Below are positions 25,437 to 32,570 of a DNA stretch of 33,384 bases, in pieces. The DNA comes from Flavobacteriales bacterium (GTDB lineage Bacteria; Bacteroidota; Bacteroidia; Flavobacteriales_G; Salibacteraceae). The stretch's first letter is position 1. Each line of letters starts with the position of its first letter. The notes under the pieces were generated by a model that was given only the letters and a program-made list of their open reading frames with translations, was not told the DNA's origin and searched no databases. The position numbers and the translations under genes are program-made. The stretch lies in assembly GCA_020435995.1 (NCBI GenBank), contig JAGQYO010000039.1:1-33384 (forward strand), read 5' to 3'.

Positions 25437-27396
25437 CCGCTTTCAATGGAATTTCAATAATAGAAATTGTTCCCTTATAAGGCATAGAATCGATGTGATA
25501 AGTACCGTGAAGTTTTTTAGCTCGGTTATTAAGGCTGATCAATCCCATACCCATTTTTTTGTTCTTTTTCTCAGGATCGATTCCAATACCATCGTCTTCC
25601 ACGGTTATCCGCAGTTCGTTTTCTGTTTTGTTGATTTGAAGAGTTACATTTTTAGCCCGTGCGTGTTTCAGTATGTTATTAAAAATCTCTTGGAGCATTC
25701 GGTAAATTTCAATAGCAACAATCGATTCGAGGCGATTTTCCATGCCATAAACCAGCATTTTTACCTTTACAATCTCACTTTTGTTAATGCTTTCGCATAA
25801 TTCTTCAGCCGCCATTACGAGGCCAAAAGAAGCTACAACGCCTGTATTGAGGTTGTGCGAAATCTGCCTAACTTCCTTTACGGCCTCATCAATCAGTTTA
25901 TTGGCTTTGTTGTAGCGTTGTAAGCTTTCTTGTTTTTGTTCATCGAGTTTGCTTTCTAAAGATCCAAAGAGCAGTTTAATGGTGGCAAGCATTCCTCCCA
26001 AGCGGTCGTGCAGATCTGAAGCAATACGCTGCCTTTCATATTCCTGTGCTTCAATCATGGCGTTATTGGTTCTAATCTCCTGGTCTTGAAGCAGGTTGTC
26101 GATTTTCTCATTGGCCAAAGCTTGGTTCTTTTTGGCAATTCGAAATCGATTCACAAAAAAGAAGACCAAAAAAGCAATGGATAGGAGGAGTACGATGCTT
26201 CCGGCAAGCAAGAAATTTCGTTGGGCTGTTTTGGTTTTATTAGATTGTTCCAATAAGGCTAGCTGGCTTTCTTTAGTCTCCAAATCATATTTCGTTCGCA
26301 TTTTGGCAATGCTGTTCACCTTTTCGACATTGAGCAACGAGTCGTTTAAGTTTGAAAAGCGAACATGGGCGTGGTATGCGTCAAGAAAATCATGTTTAGA
26401 AGCGTAAGCTTCCGACAGAAATTCGTAACAGCGAGCCGAATTAGCGATGTCTCTCATTTCTTGAAACATAAATAGCGCTTCATTTAGCAATGAAATAGCA
26501 GTATCTGGTTTGTTTATGTTTAGCCACAGTACGGCCATATTGAACTTCACTAGGGCTATTTGGTCGAAGGCTCCCAGCGATGCGTTTTCTTCCAAAGCTG
26601 AGGTGTAATAAGCCATCGCCATTTCAGGATCACCCAGAGCTTCATAACACAAGGCTATGTTGTTGGCACAAATGGCTTTTCTCGCCCTATCTTTTGAGCG
26701 CCGAATCCGACTATCCGCGAGCAGAAAGTAGTTAAGTGCCTCGTCGTAATCACCGTAGTTATAATAAAAATTCCCCAGTCCGCTGCTGCCCAAAAATTCA
26801 CCTTCTACATAGCTAATTTGTTCAGATAACTTAACACCCAATTGATAGTATTCCAGCGCCTTAGCCGAGTCGCGATAGGTTACATTGAAATGCCCCAGCT
26901 CATAATACAGCGAAATTATTAAGTGGGAGTCTGACGCGCTGATAGCGTATTTAAGCCCGTTTAATAGGGTATGGTACGCAGAATCTATTTCGCCAATCTC
27001 CTGTTGTACGTAATTCAGTTCAACACAAGTATAAGATGCCCCTACAAAATCGTTACTCTTTTTTCGAATTTCGAGGCTTTGATTTAAATACAACAGCGCC
27101 GAATCGTTTTTACCCCATCGGTTCAAAATAGAACCTAGGCGATATGCTGCATACCCAATACCTCGCGTGTAATTCTTTTTTAAAGACAGCGTGTAAATCT
27201 CTTGCGCAATGGTGTAGGCGGAATCGGGGTCATATACCTGTAAATCGTATGCCCGATCGATTAACGAATCAATTTTTAATGAATCGCTTATTGAAATGGC
27301 AGAACTAGACCCATAAAACAGGATTAAGGAAAAAGATATCACGATCTTAATCCCCAACCCTCTTATGTTATTGAACGGCTGGTTTTTCATCATCAT
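25420..27396 (-). CDS. TPR-containing sensor histidine kinase (HisKA_3)
   Basis: A 658-residue kinase. The signal peptide (about 1-33) is followed by a periplasmic array of tetratricopeptide repeats (about 35-350; for example GIGYAAYRLGSILNRWGKND and AICANNIALCYEALGDPEMA). One TM segment is near 394-416, then a coiled coil (about 417-450), a HisKA_3 domain with His463 (RQRIASDLHDRLGG), and HATPase_c (EIFNNILKHARAKN, VEDDGIGID, GMGLISLNNRAKKLHG). Intact motifs indicate an active kinase for the overlapping NarL/FixJ regulator. TPR sensors of this sort probably read protein or peptide partners. Its start overlaps the stop of the unknown gene upstream (ATGA), so that protein may be its partner. 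Confidence 0.92.
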   Translation of the reverse strand: MMMKNQPFNNIRGLGIKIVISFSLILFYGSSSAISISDSLKIDSLIDRAYDLQVYDPDSAYTIAQEIYTLSLKKNYTRGIGYAAYRLGSILNRWGKNDSALLYLNQSLEIRKKSNDFVGASYTCVELNYVQQEIGEIDSAYHTLLNGLKYAISASDSHLIISLYYELGHFNVTYRDSAKALEYYQLGVKLSEQISYVEGEFLGSSGLGNFYYNYGDYDEALNYFLLADSRIRRSKDRARKAICANNIALCYEALGDPEMAMAYYTSALEENASLGAFDQIALVKFNMAVLWLNINKPDTAISLLNEALFMFQEMRDIANSARCYEFLSEAYASKHDFLDAYHAHVRFSNLNDSLLNVEKVNSIAKMRTKYDLETKESQLALLEQSNKTKTAQRNFLLAGSIVLLLSIAFLVFFFVNRFRIAKKNQALANEKIDNLLQDQEIRTNNAMIEAQEYERQRIASDLHDRLGGMLATIKLLFGSLESKLDEQKQESLQRYNKANKLIDEAVKEVRQISHNLNTGVVASFGLVMAAEELCESINKSEIVKVKMLVYGMENRLESIVAIEIYRMLQEIFNNILKHARAKNVTLQINKTENELRITVEDDGIGIDPEKKNKKMGMGLISLNNRAKKLHGTYHIDSMPYKGTISIIEIPLKADEQND

Positions 27397-28043
27397 ATCT
27401 CCTCAAAACTTGAATAATCTAATGGTACGAAACTGTGACCAGGCACTCCGATTTCATCGTATTCGTTGTTTCCTGAAACCAAACAAGCTTGCACATCAAC
27501 ATCAGAACCATGAGGTGGCGGGTCAAAATTTAAATGCTTTCCATTTACAGTCAAAGTACTGCTAATCGAATCTGATTTTAGTTTCACAAATCCAACCACA
27601 AGATATTGACCTTGTTGTGTCTTGCTTTTGATGATCAAAGGCCGCATTTCACCAACAGGAACAGCTTTCTGCCCTCTAATAGGTAGATTTGAAACAGTAC
27701 CTTTCTTTTGTCCTGAAGGTGTATTCATAACTACGCTAGTTAACTCATTGCCACTAAGTTGTACCTGACCAGTAAAAGCAATAAAAAAGGTGTTCATCTG
27801 ACCACTTGGTAGTGGATTTCCATTTGCCGCACAGTCATAAGTCACTTCTTTATTATTGGGATCATATCCTTGTAAGGTTATGGTCACTTGATCAAGCAAG
27901 TAGGGGAGGTCTATCACAAAATAATAGAAAATCGCGCTAGGGGAATCAATCATAAAAATTCCAATGGAGCCAACCTCGTCAACCGTTTCTCTTTGACCTA
28001 CGTGGGCTTTCTGGGTTATTTTTTCAAACGTTTCTACATTCAT
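27393..28043 (-). CDS. Unknown 216-aa protein coupled to the TPR kinase
   Basis: No family is recognised. The protein has no signal peptide or TM segment and appears beta-rich, with alternating hydrophobic strands (AIFYYFVIDLPYLLDQVTIT, TFFIAFTGQVQLSG, YLVVGFVKL) and Gly/Pro turns. Two Cys residues are well separated (DCAANGNPLP and QACLVSGNNEYDE). Its stop codon overlaps the kinase start as ATGA, a strong sign of co-translation and probable functional partnership in signalling. The 55-bp gap to the upstream secreted gene shows no terminator, so all four genes may form one transcript. The ATG at 28043 is the only good start. Confidence 0.65.
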   Translation of the reverse strand: MNVETFEKITQKAHVGQRETVDEVGSIGIFMIDSPSAIFYYFVIDLPYLLDQVTITLQGYDPNNKEVTYDCAANGNPLPSGQMNTFFIAFTGQVQLSGNELTSVVMNTPSGQKKGTVSNLPIRGQKAVPVGEMRPLIIKSKTQQGQYLVVGFVKLKSDSISSTLTVNGKHLNFDPPPHGSDVDVQACLVSGNNEYDEIGVPGHSFVPLDYSSFEEI

Positions 28044-28098
28044 AATTCTTCTATTTAAGTGATAATTAATGGGTGTTAACCTTCAAACTTATAATTAT

Positions 28099-28638
28099 TT
28101 AATGTCTTTGGTGTGCTGAAGCAGATGCTTTGAAAGCTACAGAATCAAAATCTACTGAATTTTTTAAAACCATAGTTTGCCCACTCAGGGCTTTATAAGT
28201 TACCCTATATTGCGCTCCAAGTGGCTCGTCACGTCCAAGTTTTAATGAATATGCTGTTTTGTTTTTTGCATGTCCAGTGGCAAATACAGATGTAACAGTT
28301 TCGAATTTCCCATTTCCCAGCGATCGCTGTATTTTAAAATAACCGGTTTCGAGGATATAAGGAGTTACCCAGTGTAACCAAACATCTCCACTTGCCCGAT
28401 GAATATACAACACCGGACAAGATTTTTGAGACGCACGCGCTTGGTTTGGCTGGTCTGGTTGGTTTAGTTGGTCCGGTTGGTTAGATTGATTAGGATGGTT
28501 TGGTTGGTTTGATTGGTTTGATTGGTCCAATTGGCCATTAAGGCTGTTGGGATCCTGGGCTACGGCAATTTTCAGTATAAACGATACCAGCACCAAAATG
28601 AGAAGTGTTGCTCTTAATACCTTAGTCGATGTCTCCAT
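28099..28638 (-). CDS. Secreted Fn3-like protein with Asn/Gln/Pro tetrapeptide repeat linker
   Basis: A 179-residue protein with a signal peptide (about 1-27, ending AVAQ). Next comes a low-complexity linker of about 35 residues built from tetrapeptides such as SNQP, PNQS, DQLN and DQPN. The rest is a single fibronectin-III-like or related beta-sandwich (about 78-170: GDVWLHWVTPYILETGYFKI, YRVTYKAL). No T9SS tail is present. The function is unknown; it is a plausible exported ligand or surface component. It is the first gene of the likely operon with the unknown 216-aa protein, the TPR kinase and the regulator. Confidence 0.7.
   Translation of the reverse strand: METSTKVLRATLLILVLVSFILKIAVAQDPNSLNGQLDQSNQSNQPNHPNQSNQPDQLNQPDQPNQARASQKSCPVLYIHRASGDVWLHWVTPYILETGYFKIQRSLGNGKFETVTSVFATGHAKNKTAYSLKLGRDEPLGAQYRVTYKALSGQTMVLKNSVDFDSVAFKASASAHQRH
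28441..28534 (-). repeat. 12-bp tandem repeat (minisatellite) inside the secreted gene
   Basis: The plus strand shows a degenerate tandem array of GGTTGG/GATTGG-type units with a 12-bp period, encoding the Asn/Gln/Pro tetrapeptides on the minus strand. Units are in multiples of three bases, so copy-number change would keep the frame. Confidence 0.7.
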
Positions 28639-28680
28639 AACTTTAATTTTGATATAAGTAATTCTGATTCATTGACAGGT

Positions 28681-28711
28681 CAAAGGTGAGTACTTGCTTC
28701 ATTTTGTACAA
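28681..28711 (-). promoter_or_regulatory. Promoter of the four-gene signalling operon
   Basis: The minus strand reads TTG (28711-28709), a 20-bp spacer and CACCTTTG (28688-28681), one mismatch from TAnnTTTG at the right spacing. The inferred transcript start is near 28675, about 37 nt before the ATG at 28638. Confidence 0.5.
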
Positions 28712-28736
28712 CACCGTAATCCGTGAAATTAGCTTA

Positions 28737-28752
28737 TCCCTGAATTCAGGGA
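28737..28752. promoter_or_regulatory. 16-bp perfect palindrome, candidate regulator binding site
   Basis: TCCCTGAATTCAGGGA is perfectly self-complementary. Its centre is about 70 bp upstream of the inferred transcript start of the operon encoding the NarL/FixJ regulator, a usual position for an activator dimer. Binding by that regulator is inference. Confidence 0.5.
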
Positions 28753-28943
28753 GGGGGATTAAACCCTTGATGGTGGAATTGGGAAGTTCACGCCCAACGC
28801 AGCAAGGAGGGAAGTATTGTCGCTAGAAATTGTTATTCTCAGGCAACTGTAGGCTTAGAAATTTGCTTTATAGAAGGGGAGAGGATGGCCTTCGATTTCT
28901 ACGCCTTTACATCAGGCGTCATTGACTCAGCAGATTGATGAAT
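28753..28943. other. Gene-free stretch with small stems
   Basis: No supported gene lies here. Short perfect stems occur: TTGGG-N9-CCCAA (28779-28797) and ACGCCT-N7-AGGCGT (28901-28919). The second lies just downstream of the Hsp15-like gene but lacks a T-tract on the minus strand, so it is a weak terminator candidate. Together with 28639-28752 this makes a gene-free gap of about 305 bp. Confidence 0.4.
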
Positions 28944-29318
28944 TTAGGCTTCGTCTTTTCCTATATCATCCCAATCCCTTCGCAATTTTTTGGTAGGCCG
29001 GCCTTTTAGTCCCATTTGCTTGTTCAGCCTGTTGATGGTTGTGGTTTCTTCCAATAGTTTTAGGTCGGCTTCTGGTGTTGTTTCAACTATACATGCCGAA
29101 ACGAGTTTGGCGCCCACACGAGATTTTGGAATATCCAATACCTTGAAAGTGCGCCAAATGGGGTTTGTCTTGATACCAATTAGCGCATCGACCTCCACAA
29201 GCTTACTAGGCTTGATAAAATGACCGTCGAGCTTAACTTTTTCCGCAGAGCAAGCCTTCGCGGCTAACGACCGTGTTTTGAAAAGCCTAACGGCCCAAAT
29301 AAATATATCAATTCGCAT
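28944..29318 (-). CDS. S4-domain RNA-binding protein (Hsp15-like)
   Basis: 124 residues beginning directly with an S4 domain (MRIDIFIWAVRLFKTRSLAA, then ACSAEKVKLDGHFIKPSK), a strand region (IGIKTNPIWRTFKVLDIPKS) and a basic C-terminal tail (LKGRPTKKLRRDWDDI). This matches the length and layout of Hsp15, which binds stalled 50S subunits carrying peptidyl-tRNA and helps recycle them. It is cytoplasmic. The TonB-domain gene lies 33 bp upstream on the same strand, so the two may share a transcript, though no functional link is evident. Confidence 0.9.
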   Translation of the reverse strand: MRIDIFIWAVRLFKTRSLAAKACSAEKVKLDGHFIKPSKLVEVDALIGIKTNPIWRTFKVLDIPKSRVGAKLVSACIVETTPEADLKLLEETTTINRLNKQMGLKGRPTKKLRRDWDDIGKDEA

Positions 29319-29351
29319 GGGGCAGAAATGTAGTCAAGAGGCTATTTGCTT

Positions 29352-29816
29352 CTAATTAGACTGAAACTTCACAGGTAGGTTGTATTGGACTTTTACAAGT
29401 CTTCCTTTTTGTTTTCCAGGACGCCAATTAGGCATAGCCAACACAGCTCGAATCGCTTCCTCATTGCATCCATAGCCGATACCACTTAGGATTTTAGCAT
29501 CGGTGGCTTTGCCGGATTTATCTACTACAAAAGTGACATACACAGTGCCTTGCTTTTTTGCGTCACGTGCAGCATCTGGAATCACCAAGTTTTCTTTAAA
29601 GTAGGCCTTAAGCGCTTCTTTGCCGCCAGGAAACTGTGGCATATCTTCAACAATGGTGTATATATGTTCCTCTTCATTGGTTGAACTTAGGGCAGACGTC
29701 GTTGTATCCGTTTTGATGGTTTTTTGTTTGTCCTTATTAGTAGCATCATTTTGGCTGTACAAACTTCCAGATAAAAATACAGTTAGGCTTAAAGCCGTCG
29801 TTATCAATAAATTCAT
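29352..29816 (-). CDS. TonB C-terminal domain (energy transducer-like) protein
   Basis: From the ATG at 29816 it has 154 residues: a signal peptide or anchor (MNLLITTALSLTVFLSGSLY), a Thr/Lys-rich linker, and a TonB C-terminal domain (MPQFPGGKEALKAYFKENL, GTVYVTFVVDKSGKATDAKI, GCNEEAIRAVLAMPNWRPGK). The standard TonB N-terminal TM and Pro-rich spacer are short or missing, and the leader resembles a cleavable signal. It may therefore be a periplasmic TonB-domain protein rather than a classical ExbBD-driven transducer. A TTG at 29909 could extend the frame by 31 residues, but it lies in a TAGCTTTG promoter element, so the ATG is preferred. Confidence 0.82.
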   Translation of the reverse strand: MNLLITTALSLTVFLSGSLYSQNDATNKDKQKTIKTDTTTSALSSTNEEEHIYTIVEDMPQFPGGKEALKAYFKENLVIPDAARDAKKQGTVYVTFVVDKSGKATDAKILSGIGYGCNEEAIRAVLAMPNWRPGKQKGRLVKVQYNLPVKFQSN

Positions 29817-29906
29817 AGTGTTGTCATTATGTAACTCTTCGCATTTACTTTTTAATCTTCCGTCATTCAATTGGATTTCAAGTTGAGTTATGTTTTGAGT
29901 AGCATA

Positions 29907-29914
29907 CAAAGCTA
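29907..29914 (-). promoter_or_regulatory. -7 promoter element TAGCTTTG before the TonB-domain gene
   Basis: The minus strand has an exact TAnnTTTG match. Transcription would begin near 29900, giving a leader of about 85 nt to the ATG at 29816. A TTG lies 12 bp upstream, closer than the usual -33 spacing. Confidence 0.45.
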
Positions 29915-29967
29915 AACATCCTTGTGCAATTAAAAATTACTCTTAAAAGCGTAAAGCGAGAAGGAGG

Positions 29968-29986
29968 TCGTTTGATAAACAAACGA
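29968..29986. other. Perfect 7-bp stem hairpin
   Basis: TCGTTTG-ATAAA-CAAACGA. It lies about 54 bp upstream of the TonB-domain gene's -7 element. No T-run follows on either strand, so an operator or leftover mobile-element structure is as likely as a terminator. Confidence 0.35.
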
Positions 29987-30090
29987 GATTTAATTCGGAA
30001 CAGACGGAATTATTTGTGGGTATTTGTTGCAAGGGGATACAGTAGATAGAAATCAAAAAGCCTGATAATGAGGGATGTTTCAAAAATTTA

Positions 30091-30404
30091 AGTTAACATA
30101 ATATTAATTATAGGACAAAAGGACTGGTTTTAGTATTTTGGGCTATGTATCGAGTTTCTCGTAAATATTCAATTCTCAGGCGCTCTAAATATTTGTCAGC
30201 TATAATTTACATTATGTCTGCGCTCCTAATCGTCGCTTGCCTTCGCCCAGATCGGCTCAGGTAAATGGTTCGCACTTGCCAGCCGCACTTACTAGATTTT
30301 AAAATTCCGTCCTGTAGTTCAATTTTGTTCTGAATATTGAATTCTCGTTGATTTGGATTTCGTCTCCGATTAATGATGTCCTATAATTAGTCATTATATT
30401 AAGT
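30091..30404. mobile_element. MITE-like unit bounded by imperfect inverted repeats
   Basis: Both copies contain TGTCCTATAATTA exactly: on the minus strand at 30117-30105 and on the plus strand at 30377-30389. The match continues outward as ATTATGTTAACT versus ATTATATTAAGT (10 of 12). The total is about 27 bp on each side of about 260 bp of interior. No transposase is present and no clear target-site duplication was seen, so a non-autonomous element is an inference. Confidence 0.4.
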
Positions 30405-30439
30405 AGCCCCGCGGCCATCGCATATTTGACTTAATAATC

Positions 30440-30462
30440 TTTTTGTTTTTAAATAACAAAAA
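30440..30462. other. AT-rich hairpin TTTTTGTT-N7-AACAAAAA
   Basis: Perfect 8-bp arms at 30440-30447 and 30455-30462. Stems made only of A/T-rich pairs are weak, but the position inside the mosaic region, with no adjacent gene, is notable. Confidence 0.35.
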
Positions 30463-30660
30463 ATTCTATGCGCAAATTCAACCCGCAGCCCAAGCGCTTC
30501 AAGGATTTTGTTATCAATTGAAGTTTATTACAAGCTTTTAGATTCCGTAAAATTCTCTCTCTTGGCCAACACACGCATAAGTATTAGCAAATTCGTCATT
30601 CTTCCTCAGTTTGCCATACACATGCTTTACCCATGCTCTTTTTAGTTTACGTTGTTTAAT

Positions 30661-30674
30661 ATTATGTTAAGTAG
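30661..30674 (+). repeat. Third copy of the inverted-repeat end motif
   Basis: ATTATGTTAAGTAG differs by one base from ATTATATTAAGTAG at 30393-30406, in the same orientation 268 bp away. The extended TTAATATTATGTTAA (30656-30670) is identical to the inner part of the minus-strand copy at 30091-30117. Confidence 0.45.
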
Positions 30675-31161
30675 ACTTTGATAATTTGGTTGCTTGATTC
30701 TTTCATTTTGTCTTGAAACAAAACGAAACAAAAATTCAAGAAGAAAATATGCTCAACGCGCTCTTGTTTTTTTATATGTCTTCGCATTACATCTGCTCAG
30801 TCTAAAAAGCCAATTCACGCCCGCCCTCGCCCGCATTTTCTTCTGGCCCACGCTCAGATTTCGTTAATTAATTGAATCGACGTGTTCTATTAATATTTCC
30901 TTCAGACGGCAAAGCTCCAGAGGAGGTTTGAGCGGGATTGTGCGATTGCGCTACGCTTCCCTCCAGCTATCTGGCTCAACTAGGCACAGCCTAATTGCCC
31001 TGCAGCACAAGCAAACTCCTTGCTCCTGCGTAGCTCGTCAAACATGCTTGCTTAGACCAGCCGCCGCTTAAAAGTTTTCGCTGCATTTTAGCCTTCATGA
31101 AATAAGGCCAAGCCCCTGCTCCATTTATATCGAAGCTATTGAATTGGAAATATGAATCATG

Positions 31162-31959
31162 CTACTTAGATAATTTTAGTATTCTAATAGCCCCTCGAAT
31201 CACAATAGCAAAAACTATTGCACCAATTAGTAAGTCTGGATATTGGTTATTTGTCAAATAAACAAGCACTCCTGCGAGGATAACTCCTATGTTTATTATT
31301 ATATCATTTGACGTGAAGATTGCCGAGGCTTGAATATGTGCTTCTTCACTCTTTGCTTTTTGGATTAAATTCAAAGACATAGCATTCGCTATTAAGGCCA
31401 ATATCGATACGATGATCATGGTCTGAAACACTGGCATTTCTTCTGACCCTATGAAACGCCTTATTACTTCGCTTAGGCCTAGAAGAGCTAATAAAATTTG
31501 CATATATCCACTCCATTTTGCTACTTTTTTCTTACGAATTAGTGATTGACCAACAGCTAACAAACTCAAGGCATATACAATTGAGTCGGCCAACATATCT
31601 AATGAATCAGCTACTAATCCCATAGATTTTGAAAACCAGCCAAAGAGCATTTCAATTAGAAAGAAAGAGAAATTGATAGACAATACTGCCCATAATATTT
31701 TTCGTTCTTTGTTGCTATCATCCGTATTAAAATTTATTTCTTTTGTTTCAACATCTGCAATCAACTTTGCGCCTAGTTTTAACTCTTTAAGGAGACTCAA
31801 TATTCTATGACTTTCACCTTCGTGAAAGACCGTGAGCTTTCTATCCTGAATTTTAAAATGAAGGTGTTTTATAAATGAACAGTCAGCAAGCTTCATTCGA
31901 ATTAGTTGTTCTTCTGAAGGACAATCCATTTGTGCTATTTCAAATACAGTTTCTTTCAT
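31162..31959 (-). CDS. Cation diffusion facilitator-type metal transporter with N-terminal metal-binding-like domain
   Basis: From the ATG at 31959 it has 265 residues. The first 75 or so resemble a small HMA-like ferredoxin fold carrying MDCPSEE, which could bind a metal through Cys and the acidic pair. Six TM segments of a CDF exporter follow. In TM2 the usual D-x-x-H-x-x-x-D appears as DSLDMLAD (His replaced by Asp), and TM5 carries NDIIIN instead of [HD]-x-x-x-D. The metal site therefore differs from zinc-type members, and iron, cobalt or cadmium are possible. It lacks a long C-terminal cytoplasmic domain. The start overlaps the upstream stop (TGATG). A GTG at 31968 would add three residues. 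Confidence 0.85.
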   Translation of the reverse strand: MKETVFEIAQMDCPSEEQLIRMKLADCSFIKHLHFKIQDRKLTVFHEGESHRILSLLKELKLGAKLIADVETKEINFNTDDSNKERKILWAVLSINFSFFLIEMLFGWFSKSMGLVADSLDMLADSIVYALSLLAVGQSLIRKKKVAKWSGYMQILLALLGLSEVIRRFIGSEEMPVFQTMIIVSILALIANAMSLNLIQKAKSEEAHIQASAIFTSNDIIINIGVILAGVLVYLTNNQYPDLLIGAIVFAIVIRGAIRILKLSK

Positions 31960-32570
31960 CACACCCACCTTCTTACCTTGGACTTATATTCCTTATATGT
32001 AGTCCCATGGACATTACCCAAAAACTCTTCTTCTAGCCTTATTTGAACTTGAATTGCCACCCACATTACTAGCCATAACGCAAGGCTAATTGCGTTTGGT
32101 GTTATAAGAAAAATGCCAAGATAAAATACTAGAACACCTAAAAACACTGGATTGCGTGAAATGCCAAAAATACCCTTCTGCACCAGCTCGGTTTTTTCTT
32201 CATAATTTATTCCAATTCTCCATGAATTTGCCATCTGTATTTGCGCAACTAAAGTCCACAGAAATGAGATTACTACAAAGGACAATCCCAATTGCTTTAA
32301 CACCAAAACATCTAAGTACCTAATAGGAACGAGATATTCGTATAAATGTGGAATAAATGAATACAGGAGAATTACAGAAGCAATACCAATAACCGTCATT
32401 TTATAGATGAAACCAAGATAATCGTATGCCTTGTCGGATGAGCCAAAAACAAATGGATTGACACCTGTTTGTCGCCAAACAATAATCGACCGAATTATAA
32501 ATACGACCAATAGGTAAAGTACCGTAATTAATGGTAAAAAAAATTGATATTGATTCATATTAGTGTTCAT
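31959..32570 (-). CDS. Isoprenylcysteine carboxyl methyltransferase-like membrane protein
   Basis: 203 residues with about five hydrophobic segments. It has the C-terminal pattern of the ICMT/phospholipid-methyltransferase superfamily: GIFGISRNPVFLGVLVFYLG (about 133-152) and RLEEEFLGNVHGTTYKEYKS near the end, the region that binds S-adenosylmethionine in this fold. Such genes recur in Bacteroidota metal-efflux clusters, but their substrate is not established. It overlaps the adaptor gene by 11 bp and the CDF gene by one base, so all three form a tightly packed operon. The ATG at 32558 is an alternative start that avoids most of the overlap. Confidence 0.85.
   Translation of the reverse strand: MNTNMNQYQFFLPLITVLYLLVVFIIRSIIVWRQTGVNPFVFGSSDKAYDYLGFIYKMTVIGIASVILLYSFIPHLYEYLVPIRYLDVLVLKQLGLSFVVISFLWTLVAQIQMANSWRIGINYEEKTELVQKGIFGISRNPVFLGVLVFYLGIFLITPNAISLALWLVMWVAIQVQIRLEEEFLGNVHGTTYKEYKSKVRRWV

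Larger units (their letters stand above)
29987..31161. other. Gene-free mosaic region, possible remnants of small mobile elements
   Basis: About 1.2 kb with no supported coding region on either strand. It contains an inverted repeat pair (30091-30117 and 30377-30404), further copies of its end motif (30661-30674 and a shorter form at 31162-31174), hairpins at 30440-30462 and 30711-30741, and a C-rich stretch (about 30781-31100) whose composition differs from the AT-rich DNA around it. It separates ordinary chromosomal genes from the metal-efflux cluster. Confidence 0.5.

Noticed and set aside
28441-28534. Possible CRISPR-like repeat
   Set aside because: The 12-bp units are contiguous and in frame within a coding region, with no unique spacers.
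31021-31045. Short minus-strand ORF starting at 31045
   Set aside because: It encodes only about 20 residues before a stop, with no ribosome-binding context and no family that can be recognised.
29987-31161. Structured RNA such as RNase P RNA, tmRNA or SRP RNA in the gene-free region
   Set aside because: None of the conserved core motifs of these RNAs was found on either strand.
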